Assembly: GCF_027568515.1 (NCBI RefSeq)
Contig: NZ_JANKZF010000018.1
Coordinates: 1 to 64,000, forward strand
Origin: Arthrobacter sp. HY1533
Lineage (GTDB): Bacteria; Actinomycetota; Actinomycetes; Actinomycetales; Micrococcaceae
Length of the DNA: 64,000 bases
Direction of reading: 5' to 3'
Of this stretch, positions 36,177 through 44,251 are shown piece after piece. Positions within the stretch are counted from its first letter, which is position 1. Every line of letters begins with the position of its first letter. Made by a program: the position numbers and the translations under genes. Under the pieces are notes generated by a model. The model made no database searches and had not been told where the DNA came from. It saw only the letters and a list, made by a program, of their open reading frames with translations.

Positions 36177-37271
36177 TTAGATCTCCATCCCAAAGTGTTC
36201 GCTGAATCGTACGTCGCCCTCGATCATGTCGCGCATGTCGCCCACCTCATTGCGGAACATGAGGGTGCGCTCAATGCCCATGCCAAAGGCAAATCCTGAA
36301 TATTCCTCCGGGTCGATCCCGGCCGCGCGGAGCACGTTCGGGTTGACCATGCCGCAGCCGCCCCATTCGATCCAGCGCGGTCCGCCCTTGGCGCCTGGGT
36401 GCCAGATGTCCAGCTCGGCGGAGGGCTCGGTGAAGGGGAAGAAGTTCGGGCGCAGGCGGATGCTGGCCTCGTCGCCGAACATCTGCCGGGCAAAGTGCTC
36501 AAGTGTTCCGCGCAAATCTGCCATGGACAGCTTCTTGTCGATGGCCAGGCCCTCGAACTGGTGGAACACGGGGGTGTGCGTGGCGTCGAGCTCGTCGGTG
36601 CGGAACACCTTGCCGGGGCACAGCACGTAGACGGGCAGTTCGCGTTCCAGCAGTGAGCGGACCTGCACCGGGGAGGTGTGGGTGCGCAGCAGCAGGTGCG
36701 CCTCGGGGGGCTCCACGAAGAAGGTGTCCTGCATTTCGCGTGCCGGGTGGTCGGGCTTGAAGTTCAGGGCGTCAAAGTTGAACCACTCCGACTCCAGCTC
36801 CGGGCCCTCGGCAATTTCCCAGCCCATGCCCACGAAGATGTCGCAGACGCGGTCCTGCAGGGTGGACAGGGGGTGGCGGGCACCGGCGCGGCGGCGGCGC
36901 GGGGCGGCCGTCACGTCAACGGTTTCCTCGATGAGGATGCGGGCTGCATCCTCGGCCTCGAGCACCTCGGTGCGGGCTGCGAGCGCCTTGGCAACCCGTC
37001 CGCGCGAGGCGCCCATGATCTTGCCGGCTGCTGCCTTGAATTCCTTGGCGAGCCCGCCGATCTCGCGGTTGGCCAGGCTCAGCGGCGACTTTTCGCCGGT
37101 GTGTGCCAGCCGCGCGGCCTTCAGTTCGTCCAGGGTGGCGGCCGCGGCAATGGCTGCGAGCGCGTTCTCGACGGCAGCGCCAATGGCGGCTTCGTCGAGC
37201 GGGTCCGGGACCGCTGCGGGTTCGGTGGTTGGTTCGGGCATTTCAGCCGTCCTTTGGGGCATGTCAGACAT
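36177..37271 (-). CDS. pheS: Phenylalanyl-tRNA synthetase alpha subunit
   Basis: Catalytic subunit, 364 residues, class II. An N-terminal coiled-coil arm (~25-110) is followed by the catalytic core with motif 2 (GKVFRTDELDATHTPVFHQFEG) and motif 3 (GFAFGMGIERTLM). The Phe pocket stretch FFPFTEPSAELDIW is present. The first 25 residues are variable, and a second in-frame ATG lies three codons on. A small GC hairpin lies in the leader (37307-37327). No T-box is apparent. Confidence 0.97.
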   Translation of the reverse strand: MSDMPQRTAEMPEPTTEPAAVPDPLDEAAIGAAVENALAAIAAAATLDELKAARLAHTGEKSPLSLANREIGGLAKEFKAAAGKIMGASRGRVAKALAARTEVLEAEDAARILIEETVDVTAAPRRRRAGARHPLSTLQDRVCDIFVGMGWEIAEGPELESEWFNFDALNFKPDHPAREMQDTFFVEPPEAHLLLRTHTSPVQVRSLLERELPVYVLCPGKVFRTDELDATHTPVFHQFEGLAIDKKLSMADLRGTLEHFARQMFGDEASIRLRPNFFPFTEPSAELDIWHPGAKGGPRWIEWGGCGMVNPNVLRAAGIDPEEYSGFAFGMGIERTLMFRNEVGDMRDMIEGDVRFSEHFGMEI

Positions 37272-37422
37272 CTACAGTTTTTACCTAAGCTCGTGTGCGA
37301 GTAAGCGGCGGGGTAGCTCCTCCCGCCTGGTTCAGTCTAGTTGACTGCGCGTGCCTGTTTTGTATCCAGATCTTGGCCGGTTTGTGCCCCGTGGCGGGCG
37401 GTGCCTTGCTAGGCTGGCGCCC

Positions 37423-38073
37423 ATGGGCTCACTCCGCAGCGCACGCACGACGCCGGCCTTCCGCCTTGCGCCGCTGTCCCGCCTTGCTCTAGCCGGCCTC
37501 GCCATGGGTGCAGTCCTGGCCCTCACCGGCTGCGATTCCCCCTACCTGCCACCTCCTGCCGCCATCCAGAAAAAAGTTGACTGCCTGGCCACAGTGCCTG
37601 GCTGGGCTGAGCTGCCTGCCAGCACCCCGCCTGCGAATTTGTCCGGCTCCGTGCCGGAAGGGTTCATTCCCGTGGATGTCATCACGTGCTCGCAGGACTA
37701 CAGCGAAGCCGGCGGCGTGCCGCAGACCCTGGTGCGGCAGCAGCACCTGGAGGGCGACTACACAGCCCTGCTGGCAGCCCTCGCGAAGCCCAGCGCCCGC
37801 GGCGGCAGCGGCCCCTGCACGGCGGACATGGAGATTGTGCCGGGTTTGTGGCTAGTCAATGCCGCCGGGGAGGCAGTCAGCGCCACCTGGCCCACTGACG
37901 GTTGCGGCAAGACACGCGGACGGCCGGACACGGCCAAGGCCCTGGCGGGGCTGCGCAAGGGTCCCGTCGAGGTGTTGCTCGTGCCGGGCGCCGGACCCGC
38001 CCCGCAACCGGGGCCGGGGCCGAGGCCGACCGCTGCCCCAGTCACGTCCATGCCGCAGGGGGCCGTGCCGTGA
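37423..38073 (+). CDS. Putative lipoprotein, paralogue 1
   Basis: A 216-residue exported lipoprotein: signal peptide with LALAGLAMGAVLALTGC (lipobox LTGC), then a domain with PEGFIPVDVITCS and a Cys/Trp-containing C-terminal half (GLWLVNAAGEAVSATWP). It ends in a Pro-rich tail. It is clearly homologous to the next gene. Function unknown. The start at 37423 directly precedes the basic part of the signal; a longer frame was rejected. First gene of a four-gene coupled operon. Confidence 0.75.
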   Translation: MGSLRSARTTPAFRLAPLSRLALAGLAMGAVLALTGCDSPYLPPPAAIQKKVDCLATVPGWAELPASTPPANLSGSVPEGFIPVDVITCSQDYSEAGGVPQTLVRQQHLEGDYTALLAALAKPSARGGSGPCTADMEIVPGLWLVNAAGEAVSATWPTDGCGKTRGRPDTAKALAGLRKGPVEVLLVPGAGPAPQPGPGPRPTAAPVTSMPQGAVP

Positions 38074-38621
38074 GCCGCCACCGGGTCATGGGGCAGCTTT
38101 CCCGGGTGGTGGCTGCCGCCGTCGTACTGCTGCTGCTTGCCGGCTGCAACCCCCAAACCCAGTACCGGCCCGAACCGGCAGTCCTGCAGTCCGCCGTGGA
38201 CTGTTCCGCGGCCACGGGCATGATGGCCAACCCCAGCGCCCCGGGCGCCTCCTTGAAGGGCAGGGTGCCTGACGGCTTTGTCCCCGTGGACGTGGTGCGC
38301 TGCACCTGGGCGCTTCCCGTCCTGTCCGCCCAGGCCACCACCTCCCCCGACGCCGTGGTGCGCGAGGACCATCTCTCCGGCGACTACGGCCCGCTGCTGG
38401 CTGCCCTGGCCGGGCCCAGCGACCGCGGCGGCGAAGCCGTCTGCATGGACTTGGCGGAGATCCTGCCCGAGCTGTGGCTTGTCAATGCGGCGGGGGCTGC
38501 CGTGAACGTTGCGTGGCCGGTGGACAGTTGCGGCTTCTCCAAGCCCGGCACGGCGGCCGCCCTGGAAAACCTCACGGTTGCCTCCAGCACCACTGTCCCT
38601 GCCAAGGAACCCGCAGCATGA
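38070..38621 (+). CDS. Putative lipoprotein, paralogue 2
   Basis: A 183-residue lipoprotein with signal VVAAAVVLLLLAGC. Its mature domain parallels the upstream protein: PDGFVPVDVVRCT, then VREDHLSGDYGPLLAALAGP and LWLVNAAGAAVNVAWPVDSC. This indicates a tandem duplication. The GTG start overlaps the stop of paralogue 1 (GTGA) and its own stop overlaps the next ATG. Function unknown; the four conserved cysteines suggest a disulphide-stabilised extracytoplasmic domain. Confidence 0.75.
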   Translation: MSRHRVMGQLSRVVAAAVVLLLLAGCNPQTQYRPEPAVLQSAVDCSAATGMMANPSAPGASLKGRVPDGFVPVDVVRCTWALPVLSAQATTSPDAVVREDHLSGDYGPLLAALAGPSDRGGEAVCMDLAEILPELWLVNAAGAAVNVAWPVDSCGFSKPGTAAALENLTVASSTTVPAKEPAA

Positions 38622-39142
38622 AGACCTCATTGAAGATCCGCGCCGCCGCGAACGCGCTGAACCTGTCCACGGCCACGGGCCTGCTCCTGGCGGCCCTCAC
38701 CGGCACGCGTGTTGCACGGGGCCCGGACGGCCTCTTCATTGGCAGCAGCTACACGCCCAGGCTGCCGCTGGCAGGGGCCTTCACCGTGGGCAATGTGGTG
38801 CTGTGCCGCGGCGGCCCGGGCGCCCTGGAGCAACATCCGGGGCTGTTGGCGCACGAATCCGGCCACGCCAGCCAATACGCCTGGTGCCTGGGCCTGCCGT
38901 TCCTTCCGCTCTACGGGGCCTGCGCGGCCTGGTCGCTGTGGCGCACGGGCGACCCGGGCAGCCGAAACTTCTTTGAACGCAACGCGGGCCTGGAGCGCGG
39001 CGGCTACCGTGAACTGCCCACCGTGGACCGCGGCCCGGCCGTCAGGAACTTTTTGCAGCGCCTTTCGTTTTTCAGGCAACACCGCACTGCCGCGGCAGAC
39101 ACACCGCCCGCCGCACCAACCACCGAAGGGAACCATCCATGA
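38618..39142 (+). CDS. Putative membrane-associated zincin-like protein
   Basis: A 174-residue protein with HExxH in LLAHESGHASQYAWCLG, followed by a hydrophobic stretch (LPFLPLYGACAAWSLW) that may dip into the membrane. A weak hydrophobic segment lies near the N-terminus (LNLSTATGLLLAALTG). FFERNAGLERGGY supplies a possible third zinc ligand. A peptidase activity is inferred from the motif only. Its start overlaps the lipoprotein stop (ATGA) and its stop overlaps the SIMPL start. Confidence 0.6.
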   Translation: MKTSLKIRAAANALNLSTATGLLLAALTGTRVARGPDGLFIGSSYTPRLPLAGAFTVGNVVLCRGGPGALEQHPGLLAHESGHASQYAWCLGLPFLPLYGACAAWSLWRTGDPGSRNFFERNAGLERGGYRELPTVDRGPAVRNFLQRLSFFRQHRTAAADTPPAAPTTEGNHP

Positions 39143-39789
39143 GCGAGTCCCCCGCCACCCCCGGCAGCATCACCGTCACGGGGCACGGCACCGTCCTGGC
39201 GGCACCCGACTGCTTCAACATCACGATCGGCATCGAGGCCGCCCGGCCCACCGTCCGCGAGGCCTACGCCAAGGCCGGGGCTGCGCTGAACGCGGTCACG
39301 GCCAAACTGCTCTCGCTCGGCGTGGCCCGGGAAACCATGAGCTCATCTTCCCTGGATGTCCGGGTCGACAGCCGCTGGCAGGACGGCGTTGGCACGGTGG
39401 TCACCGGGTACACGGTATCCAGCACCCTGGCCGTCACCCTGCGCTACGACCAGGGCGCGGATGAAATCATTGCGGCCGTGGTCGACGCCGGCCACGACAG
39501 TGTGCGCCTGAACGGCATGACCCCCGTGGTCTCGGACCCCTCGGCAGCGCAGGACGAGGCCCGGGCCGCAGCATGGGCAGACGCCCTCCACACGGCAGAG
39601 CTGTACGCCAGCCTGGCCGGGCGCCCGCTCGGCGCCGTGACCGACGTGGTGGAGGGACAGCTGCGCGATTCCGGGCCCCGCCCCATGATGGCCCGGGCCG
39701 CCATGGCCTTTCAGAGTGCCGACATGTCCATCGAGCCCGGCCAAAGCAATGTCACCATGACAGTGCAGGCAAGCTGGCAGCTGGGGTAG
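39139..39789 (+). CDS. SIMPL-domain (DUF541) protein
   Basis: A 216-residue SIMPL protein. The domain runs almost end to end: GSITVTGHGTVLAAPDCFNITIGIE, then the ETMSSSSLDVRVDSRW central segment, and SNVTMTVQASWQL at the end. SIMPL proteins are usually exported, but no signal peptide is visible here, so it may be cytosolic. Function in bacteria is unclear; oxidative-stress links are reported for relatives. Last gene of the coupled four-gene operon. Confidence 0.85.
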   Translation: MSESPATPGSITVTGHGTVLAAPDCFNITIGIEAARPTVREAYAKAGAALNAVTAKLLSLGVARETMSSSSLDVRVDSRWQDGVGTVVTGYTVSSTLAVTLRYDQGADEIIAAVVDAGHDSVRLNGMTPVVSDPSAAQDEARAAAWADALHTAELYASLAGRPLGAVTDVVEGQLRDSGPRPMMARAAMAFQSADMSIEPGQSNVTMTVQASWQLG

Positions 39790-39800
39790 GCGGAGCTGTC

Positions 39801-39867
39801 GGTGATCGAGCCCTGCCGGTGATCGAGCTTGTCGAGATCCAGTCCCGACAAGCTCAGCCACAGCTGT
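39801..39867. repeat. Degenerate dispersed repeat and hairpin between convergent genes
   Basis: Two partial copies of the GGTGATCGAGC variant (39801 and 39819) precede perfect 10-bp arms GAGCTTGTCG (39825-39834) and CGACAAGCTC (39846-39855). It relates to the repeats in the arg cluster and probably terminates both flanking genes. Confidence 0.65.
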
Positions 39868-39871
39868 CCCG

Positions 39872-41371
39872 CTAGGGCACCTTGATTTCGCGCTTGAGGA
39901 TCTTGCCCGTGGGCCCCTTGGGCAGGGCGTCCATGATGACCACCCTGCGCGGGTACTTGTAGGCGGCCACCCTGGCCTTGACGAATTCCTGGATGTTGGC
40001 CGCGAGCGCCGCAAGATCATCCGCCCCGGCGGCACCGTCCTTGAGCGCCACGGCCGCACAGACCTCCTCGCCGTGGAAGTCGTCGGGCATGCCCACCACC
40101 GCGGCCTCGGCCACCGCAGGGTGCTCGTACAGCACCTCTTCAATTTCCCGAGGGTAGATGTTGTAGCCGCCGCGCAGGATCATGTCCTTCTTGCGGTCGA
40201 CGATGAAGAACACGCCGTCCCCGTCCTGGCGTCCAAGGTCGCCCGTGTGGAACCAGCCGTCCACGATGGCCGCAGCAGTTGCCTCGGGGTTGTTCCAGTA
40301 GCCCTTCATGACATAGGGCCCGGCCACGGCAATCTCGCCAACGGCACCAGGCTCGACGTCGGCCCCGGCGTCGTCGAGCACGCGCAGCCGGGCGCCGGCA
40401 ACCACGGTGCCGATGGAGCCGGCCTTGCGGATGCCGTCCACCTGGTTGAAGGACACCACGGGGGATGTTTCGGACAGCCCGTAGCCCTCCAGCAGCGTTG
40501 CCTCGAAGGTGGACTCGAATTCGTGCAGGATCTCCACGGGCAGGGCCGAGCCTCCTGAAGCGGCAAGGCGCAGGCTGCCGACGTCGTACTGCTCCCGCCC
40601 CGGGGCCCGCAGCAGGGCGATGTACATGCTGGGCACGCCCTCAAAAATGGTGACCTTGTCGCGCGCGATGATCTCCAGGGCCTTGACGGGGTCGAACCGC
40701 GGCAGGAGGGTCACGGTGGCCCCGGCCATGACGGCCGAATTGAGCGCACATGTCTGTCCGAAGATGTGGAAGAAGGGCAGTCCGCCGAAGATCACGTCCC
40801 CGGCCGCGAGGTTGAACAGGCCCACGGAGACCTCGGCGTTGCTGCGCAGGTTTTCGTGCGTGAGCTCCGCCCCCTTGGGCTTGCCCGTGGTGCCGGAGGT
40901 GTAGAGGATGACGGCGGTGTCGTCCTTCTCGGCCGGTGCCACCCCGGCCACCGGGTCAAGGGGTGCCAGCAGTTCCATGAAGGCGGCGTCGATGGGGATG
41001 ACGTCCGTGCCGGCAGCCGCTGCACCGGCCGCAACCTCACCCATGACACCCTCCCAGGCGAACGCCAGCACAGCCCCGGAATCCTGCAGGTGGTACTCCA
41101 CCTCGCGTGACTTCAGCAGCGGATTCAGGGGAACCACAATGGCACCGTGGCGCAGGATTCCGTAGTAGATGGGCGGCATCTGGGGCAGGTTGGGCGAGAT
41201 GAGGGCCACCCGGTCCCCCGCTTTGATGCCGCGTTGGGCCAGGAGGGCCGCCACCTTGGCACTGAGGACCTCCAGCGCGCCGAAGGATATTTCAATGCCA
41301 TCAAGCTTGATCGCAACCCCGCCGGGATTCCGTGCAGCAGATGCCGGGACAATTGTGGCCAGGTTGGTCAT
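39872..41371 (-). CDS. Long-chain-fatty-acid-CoA ligase-like AMP-binding enzyme
   Basis: A 499-residue acyl-adenylate-forming enzyme: AMP motif [29 protein letters not shown] (A5), [24 protein letters not shown], and the catalytic lysine in [11 protein letters not shown] at the C-terminus. It probably activates medium- or long-chain fatty acids with CoA; aryl acids cannot be excluded. The ATG at 41371 has AAGGAG six bases upstream; the longer open frame to 41539 is rejected. It diverges from the radical SAM gene. Confidence 0.88.
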   Translation of the reverse strand: MTNLATIVPASAARNPGGVAIKLDGIEISFGALEVLSAKVAALLAQRGIKAGDRVALISPNLPQMPPIYYGILRHGAIVVPLNPLLKSREVEYHLQDSGAVLAFAWEGVMGEVAAGAAAAGTDVIPIDAAFMELLAPLDPVAGVAPAEKDDTAVILYTSGTTGKPKGAELTHENLRSNAEVSVGLFNLAAGDVIFGGLPFFHIFGQTCALNSAVMAGATVTLLPRFDPVKALEIIARDKVTIFEGVPSMYIALLRAPGREQYDVGSLRLAASGGSALPVEILHEFESTFEATLLEGYGLSETSPVVSFNQVDGIRKAGSIGTVVAGARLRVLDDAGADVEPGAVGEIAVAGPYVMKGYWNNPEATAAAIVDGWFHTGDLGRQDGDGVFFIVDRKKDMILRGGYNIYPREIEEVLYEHPAVAEAAVVGMPDDFHGEEVCAAVALKDGAAGADDLAALAANIQEFVKARVAAYKYPRRVVIMDALPKGPTGKILKREIKVP

Positions 41372-41542
41372 GAATGCTCCTTGAATACAGATGCCTGTGC
41401 TGTTGCGCCCGGCCGCTCCGGCTGGCTTCGCACACGGGGCGCCGTTGCCCCATGGCACCACAATAGCGCCACCGGACGTGACGCGCGGCACATTCCTACT
41501 CACGGGTAGCAAGAGGCCCTCTTCCGAAGGCATTGCCACGCG

Positions 41543-41560
41543 TTAGAATATATGTTCTAA
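41543..41560. promoter_or_regulatory. Candidate LexA (SOS) box before the radical SAM gene
   Basis: TTAGAATATATGTTCTAA is an 18-bp dyad with perfect 6-bp arms ending seven bases before the ATG. Its AGAAnnnnnnTTCT core matches the box before lexA (55686-55705) except that one half-site is GAAT rather than GAAC. Confidence 0.6.
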
Positions 41561-41567
41561 TCTAGGA

Positions 41568-42677
41568 ATGCGGTGGACAAATCAGCAGCTCAACCAGCCA
41601 CTCTTGACCGAACAGGCCCCGGCCACCGCGCCGTTGCTGCCCCTGGCAGGCCTGGTGAAAAGCGTCCAGACGCCGGAGTTTGCCGGCATCACCTTCCACG
41701 AGGTCTTGTCCAAGTCGGCCCTGAACAAGGTGCCGCCAAGCTCCACCATGCCCTTTGAATGGACAGTGAATCCTTACCGCGGATGCTCGCATGCCTGCGT
41801 CTACTGCTTTGCCCGCAAGAGCCACACCTACCTGGATTTTGACCCGGGGGTGGATTTCGACTCGCAGGTGGTGGTCAAGGTCAATGTGGCCCAGGTGCTG
41901 CGCAAAGAACTGTTCAAGCCCTCCTGGGGACGCCACCATGTTGCCCTGGGCACCAACACCGACCCGTACCAGCGCGCCGAAGGCCGCTACGGGCTCATGC
42001 CGGGAATCATCTCCGCCCTGGCCGATTCCGGCACACCGTTTTCCATCCTCACCAAGGGGACCCTGCTGGCCCGCGACATCCCGCTGCTGCGCCGTGCGGC
42101 CGCCGACGTCAGCATCGGCATGGGCATCTCCCTGGCACTGCTTGACGAGGATCTGGCCCAGAGGCTCGAGCCGGGGACCCCCTCACCCAAGGCACGCCTG
42201 GCGCTCATCTCCAAGCTGCGGGATGCCGGGCTGCCGTGCGGCGTCATGGCCATGCCCATCCTGCCCTGGCTCACCGACTCCGACGAGGCCCTTGACCAGC
42301 TGTTTGCTGCGCTGGCCCGCGCCGGAGCCACAGGCGTCAGCGCCGGCGCCCTCTACCTGCGGCCGGGCACGCGCGAATGGTTCATGCAGTGGCTGGCCCG
42401 TGAGCACCCGGCACTCGTTGGCCGCTACCGCCGCCTCTACGGCACCGGGGCCTATGCACCCAAGGAGTACCGCCAGTGGCTCGCCGCAAAGGTCAATGAG
42501 GCCAGGGCCCGCAACGGCTTCAGCGCCCAGGGGTTCGTCCACGATCCCCGGCAGGACGAGGCCAGGTACCCGTCAGGCAGCATGCCCGAAGCGTCCAACT
42601 TCCGCATTGGACACGAAAAGGCGGGAACCCCCGAAGGGATTCCCGCCTCTGCAGCCTTCTCGCCGACCTTGTTCTAG
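41568..42677 (+). CDS. Rv2578c-family radical SAM protein
   Basis: A 369-residue radical SAM enzyme with the iron-sulphur motif in GCSHACVYCFARKSHTYLDF (CxxxCxxC). It belongs to the SplB/DNA-repair-photolyase-like group. The substrate is unknown. A LexA-type dyad overlaps its promoter, agreeing with my recollection that mycobacterial Rv2578c is DNA-damage induced. The mRNA would be nearly leaderless. The last ~20 codons contain a hairpin that serves the gene on the other strand, and the C-terminal tail looks unconserved. Confidence 0.88.
   Translation: MRWTNQQLNQPLLTEQAPATAPLLPLAGLVKSVQTPEFAGITFHEVLSKSALNKVPPSSTMPFEWTVNPYRGCSHACVYCFARKSHTYLDFDPGVDFDSQVVVKVNVAQVLRKELFKPSWGRHHVALGTNTDPYQRAEGRYGLMPGIISALADSGTPFSILTKGTLLARDIPLLRRAAADVSIGMGISLALLDEDLAQRLEPGTPSPKARLALISKLRDAGLPCGVMAMPILPWLTDSDEALDQLFAALARAGATGVSAGALYLRPGTREWFMQWLAREHPALVGRYRRLYGTGAYAPKEYRQWLAAKVNEARARNGFSAQGFVHDPRQDEARYPSGSMPEASNFRIGHEKAGTPEGIPASAAFSPTLF
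42619..42648 (-). terminator. Terminator of the DUF4870 gene, inside the radical SAM ORF
   Basis: AGGCGGGAA (42619-42627) and TTCCCGCCT (42640-42648) pair with a 12-nt loop. Read on the minus strand the stem is followed by TTTCGTG, so it works as an intrinsic terminator for the minus-strand gene ending at 42690. Confidence 0.7.
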
Positions 42678-42689
42678 GCCGGCTGCGGG

Positions 42690-43241
42690 CTACTTGATGA
42701 ATTCGATGGTGAAGGGGAACTTGTACGGCTGGCCGGCGCGGAACTTCTTGGGTGCGTCGATTGCGGCCATGATGTGGATGACGAACAAGGCGATTGAAGC
42801 CAGCCCAAGGACAATCGCGAGGATGATGCCCAGGACGGGGATCACCAGGATGAAGCTGGTGGCAATGCCCACAATGGCCCGCAGGATCGAGAAGTTCAGG
42901 TTGGCCTTGTGGTATTCGTCAACCAGGCTGCCCTTGCCCTTGTCCACCAGGAAGAAAATCAGGGCCGGGATCCAGGAGAAGAAGACGGACAGCCAGTAGT
43001 TCAACGTGACGTTGTTGGCGGGGTCCACGGCGCCTGCCTGGTACGGCTGCTGCTGGACCGGCGGCTGGCCGTAGGCAGGCTGCTGCTGGACGGGCTGCTG
43101 GTAGCTCGGCATTGTGGACTGCTCATAGCTGGGGGCCGCCGGCTGCTCATAGGACGGTGCGGCCGAAGCGGCCGCTGCGGGGGCGTCGTAGCCGGGGGGC
43201 GTCGGTTCGACGGGCGGCGTGGGGTTGCTGTTCTCGCTCAT
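42690..43241 (-). CDS. DUF4870 (Tic20-like) membrane protein
   Basis: A 183-residue protein. The N-terminal ~75 residues are a disordered Pro/Gln/Tyr-rich region with PSYEQP/PSYQQP repeats. A DUF4870 domain follows with three to four hydrophobic segments: LNYWLSVFFSWIPALIFF, AIVGIATSFILVIPVLG and IILAIVLGLASIALFVIHIM. GAGGAG before the ATG supports the start. Function unknown; the family is a small integral membrane protein class. Confidence 0.85.
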   Translation of the reverse strand: MSENSNPTPPVEPTPPGYDAPAAAASAAPSYEQPAAPSYEQSTMPSYQQPVQQQPAYGQPPVQQQPYQAGAVDPANNVTLNYWLSVFFSWIPALIFFLVDKGKGSLVDEYHKANLNFSILRAIVGIATSFILVIPVLGIILAIVLGLASIALFVIHIMAAIDAPKKFRAGQPYKFPFTIEFIK

Positions 43242-43393
43242 GTTTTCACTCCTCTAAGTGATGGACATTCGTGATTGACATTGCTGGACGGCCTGGAGCA
43301 GGTCCATGGCCGGCGCCGCCTGCGGCCCTGGCGTGCAGGGCCGTGAAGGCCGCAGGGGGCGGGAAATGCTGCGCCCGCCGCCTGCGGCATGGT

Positions 43394-43410
43394 CCGGGAG
43401 ACGTTCCCGG
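43394..43410 (-). terminator. Possible DUF5302 gene terminator
   Basis: CCGGGA (43394-43399) and TCCCGG (43405-43410) form a 6-bp stem with a 5-nt loop just past the DUF5302 stop on the minus strand. The stem is short and no U-run follows. Confidence 0.35.
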
Positions 43411-43413
43411 CTG

Positions 43414-43605
43414 CTATCCGCTCTTGCGGCGGAATTCGCGCTTGTGCCCTGCCGCGCCGTGCGAGGCGTTGATCTTGGGGCCACCGGCGGCGGATACGCT
43501 GCCGTGCTGCTGGTTCTTCTTGTTTTCCAGGGCCTGTCGGAATTTTTCCTTGGTTTCCTCGGAAGCAGCCGTGGGGGGATGTTCGTCGTGGTTTTCACTC
43601 GTCAT
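43414..43605 (-). CDS. DUF5302 small protein
   Basis: A 63-residue, very hydrophilic protein. The pattern ETKEKFRQALENKKNQ...GGPKINASHGAAGHKREFRRKSG is the actinobacterial DUF5302 family with its conserved basic C-terminus FRRKSG. AGGAGG lies seven bases before the ATG, a near-perfect ribosome site that suggests high expression. The basic, Gly-rich tail suggests nucleic-acid or ribosome association, but this is untested. Confidence 0.85.
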   Translation of the reverse strand: MTSENHDEHPPTAASEETKEKFRQALENKKNQQHGSVSAAGGPKINASHGAAGHKREFRRKSG

Positions 43606-43691
43606 TGCACAACCTCCTAGTGGTGTTCAGCACCAGTCTGGCACAGGCCGGAGATTTATCAACACCCCGAACGGCTAATTGTGCCCAGTAT

Positions 43692-44111
43692 TCACGCGGG
43701 CGCCACCGCGGCAAGCAGGGCGTGCACAATGGGAAGGTCCGCCGGAATCCAGCCCAGCTCCCGGATCTCCCTACCGGCAAGGTCAAGCCACCGCAATTCA
43801 TCGTGGTCCTCGAGGGCCTCGGGTGTGCCTTCCGTCACCTCAACCAGCCACACACGCATGGCGGCGCCAGCGTTCAAGGGCCAGCCGCCCGGCGTCGGAC
43901 CCGGCAACTCGGCACCCAGCGCCACCTGGACGTCCAGTTCCTCCGCGAGTTCCCGGTGCAGGGCCTCCACGGCGCCTTCACCGGGTTCCACCTTGCCGCC
44001 CGGAAACTCCCACATGCCGGCGAACTCCGGCGGTGCCGTCCGGCGCGCCGCCAGCAGCCGGCGGGGCTCAGCCAGGGAATCAAGCAGTGCAGCACCAACA
44101 ATTTGTTTCAT
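43692..44111 (-). CDS. Nudix hydrolase (MutT-like)
   Basis: A 139-residue NUDIX protein, possibly an 8-oxo-dGTP diphosphatase. The Nudix box GGKVEPGEGAVEALHRELAE followed by EL is complete. KQIVGAALL at the N-terminus and EFPGG before the box are the MutT pattern. The ATG at 44111 is preferred because AGGTG lies six bases upstream; another ATG is at 44120. Confidence 0.88.
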   Translation of the reverse strand: MKQIVGAALLDSLAEPRRLLAARRTAPPEFAGMWEFPGGKVEPGEGAVEALHRELAEELDVQVALGAELPGPTPGGWPLNAGAAMRVWLVEVTEGTPEALEDHDELRWLDLAGREIRELGWIPADLPIVHALLAAVAPA

Positions 44112-44251
44112 CTCATTCACCTGCCCAGTGTAGGGGGAACTAGACTACAAAGGGCATCAATATGCCCTTCCCGGCCCGGCCACGTGGCTCCGGCACCGCC
44201 CGCCCAGCACTGTGCGGCCGCGGAGAAACCCCACCCCTGCGAAAGTTGTTC

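Noticed and set aside
37272-37422. T-box or phenylalanine attenuator before pheS
   Set aside because: Only a 6-bp GC hairpin (37307-37327) is present; there is no specifier stem, T-box sequence, Phe-rich leader peptide or U-run.
41511-41523. AAGAGGCCCTCTT palindrome before the radical SAM gene as a regulatory site
   Set aside because: Short, GC-centred and outside the promoter core; the adjacent LexA-like dyad explains the region better.
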